A stretch of DNA of 7,072 bases from Fidelibacterota bacterium (GTDB lineage: Bacteria; Fidelibacterota; Fidelibacteria; Fidelibacterales; Fidelibacteraceae). A program made the position numbers and the translations under genes. Positions 6,281 through 7,072 of the stretch are shown here, one piece after another (within the stretch, counting starts at the first letter, position 1; each line of letters starts with the position of its first letter). The notes beneath the pieces were generated by a model. The model did not search any database. It saw only the letters and a list, made by a program, of their open reading frames with translations, and was not told the origin of the DNA. Where the stretch lies: assembly GCA_016937825.1 (NCBI GenBank), contig JAFGVT010000171.1:1-7072 (forward strand), read 5' to 3'.

Positions 6281-6294
6281 CATGGAACATGGAA
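6281..6294. repeat. Two tandem CATGGAA heptamers at the PHP gene start
   Basis: CATGGAA occurs twice in direct succession (6281-6287, 6288-6294), just before the likely PHP start at 6300. Each copy creates an ATG, one of them (6282) in frame with the gene, which blurs the start call. With only two copies, chance is possible. The unit length equals that of the array at 3214-3292, but the sequence differs. Confidence 0.4.
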
Positions 6295-6299
6295 CGCCC

Positions 6300-7072
6300 A
6301 TGAACGGCGCAAGCGCTCAGAACATCTTTCTTGACCTGCACGTGCACAGCAGCTTCTCGGACGGAACCCTGGATCCGCAAGACCTGATCGCGCTGGCAAA
6401 GCGGCGCGGGTGCGAATATATCGCCATTGCGGACCATGACAACGTCGATCACATCTCCCATACCGGGACCATTCCCGGCGGGATCACGTATCTTCCCGCC
6501 GTCGAGATCAGCGCCGAATTCCCCGGTACGCTGCATATTCTGGCCTATGGCTTTGATCCCGGCCATGAAGAGCTGGGTCGGACACTCCGCTCCCTTCAGG
6601 AAGCCCGCCGGCAACGCAATGCGGTCATGCTGGAGAAAATGGCCGGACTGGGATTCGATATCGGAATGGAAGAACTGGCCGGCGCCGCTGTCGGCGGCAT
6701 GGCCGGACGTCCGCACTTTGCGAACCTGATGCTGGCCAAAGGCTACGTGAACTCCTATCAGGAAGCCTTTGACAACTACCTGGCCAAAGGACGGCCGCTT
6801 TACATGGACAAGCAGCGCCTTGAACCCGAAGCCGCGATCCGGCTGATCCGGGCGGCCGGGGGTATTCCCGTTCTGGCGCATCCCTACCAGACAAAGCTTG
6901 AGGGAGAAGCGCTCGAAGAACTTGTCGTCGAATTGATATCCTATGGACTGCGGGGAATAGAAGCGTATTATTCCCGCCACACACGGGAACAGACAGCGCA
7001 CTATGTGAGATTGGCGAACGACCACCAGCTGCTGATCACAGCCGGGTCCGATTTTCACGGGACGAACAAAGC
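6300..7072 (+). CDS. PHP-domain metal-dependent phosphoesterase (RNase AM/YciV-like), 3' end missing
   Basis: The first 257 codons are present and the gene runs off the window. The PHP metal-site residues are all visible: His14 and His16 in DLHVHSSFSDG, Asp21, His46 in ADHD, Glu69 in AVEIS, His79 in LHILAYG, His194 in LAHPY, and Asp251 and His253 in GSDFHG. An inserted helical region (about 90-180) containing GRPHFANLM lies between the motifs, as in E. coli YciV (RNase AM, a 5'-3' exoribonuclease) and related nucleoside 3',5'-bisphosphate phosphatases. It therefore probably hydrolyses phosphoesters of RNA ends or nucleotides with a multinuclear metal centre; DNA polymerase and histidinol phosphatase PHP proteins fit less well. 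The start is uncertain: ATG 6300 places DLHVH at residue 12, ATG 6282 is in frame, and neither has a good Shine-Dalgarno. The frame stays open back to the stop at 6180-6182. It follows pepC in the same direction. Confidence 0.88.
   Translation, partial: MNGASAQNIFLDLHVHSSFSDGTLDPQDLIALAKRRGCEYIAIADHDNVDHISHTGTIPGGITYLPAVEISAEFPGTLHILAYGFDPGHEELGRTLRSLQEARRQRNAVMLEKMAGLGFDIGMEELAGAAVGGMAGRPHFANLMLAKGYVNSYQEAFDNYLAKGRPLYMDKQRLEPEAAIRLIRAAGGIPVLAHPYQTKLEGEALEELVVELISYGLRGIEAYYSRHTREQTAHYVRLANDHQLLITAGSDFHGTNK

Noticed and set aside
6183..6299. N-terminal extension of the PHP protein to GTG 6207 or TTG 6225
   Set aside because: The frame is open, but there is no ribosome binding site, and PHP proteins usually begin only a few residues before the DLHxH motif.

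Overview
The window carries six genes of an apparently anaerobic or microaerophilic bacterium with moderately high GC. Five read on the + strand and one on the - strand. It opens inside a complex I-type gene cluster: the 3' end of nuoC, a complete nuoD, and then a gene encoding a NuoI-type 2x[4Fe-4S] ferredoxin domain fused to a GltD/NfnL-type flavin pyridine-nucleotide oxidoreductase. The first three genes are packed with gaps of 1 and 5 bases, so they are almost certainly one operon whose products form the peripheral arm of a membrane-bound oxidoreductase. No nuoE, nuoF, nuoG or nuoH lies in the window, and nuoD is followed directly by the NuoI-like fusion. The simplest reading is that the GltD-like part replaces NuoEFG as the NAD(P)H module. 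The NuoD subunit also lacks the three residues (Thermus His38, Tyr87, Asp139 equivalents) that bind the quinone headgroup, and it has no NiFe cysteine pairs, so its electron acceptor is an open question. This complex is the most interesting content of the window.

The fusion gene ends inside a short array of 7-base repeats (CGTGAGA/CGTGAAA/CGTAAAA), interrupted by a 30-base hairpin-forming insert. Next comes a small rubrerythrin-type diiron protein gene with its own ribosome binding site, closed by a strong terminator. A minus-strand lipoprotein gene converges on it, with its own hairpin terminator back to back with the first.

A 251-base divergent spacer separates the lipoprotein gene from a bleomycin hydrolase/PepC-type cysteine aminopeptidase gene. 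A PHP-domain phosphoesterase gene follows and runs off the right edge; it resembles the RNase AM (YciV)/nucleoside 3',5'-bisphosphate phosphatase group. The right-hand genes look like ordinary housekeeping functions with no evident link to the redox operon.

The phylum cannot be fixed from this sequence. The anaerobe-type redox modules, the diiron protein and the heptamer repeats fit an uncultured anaerobic lineage (Desulfobacterota, Elusimicrobiota/Omnitrophota-like or similar), but that is only a guess.
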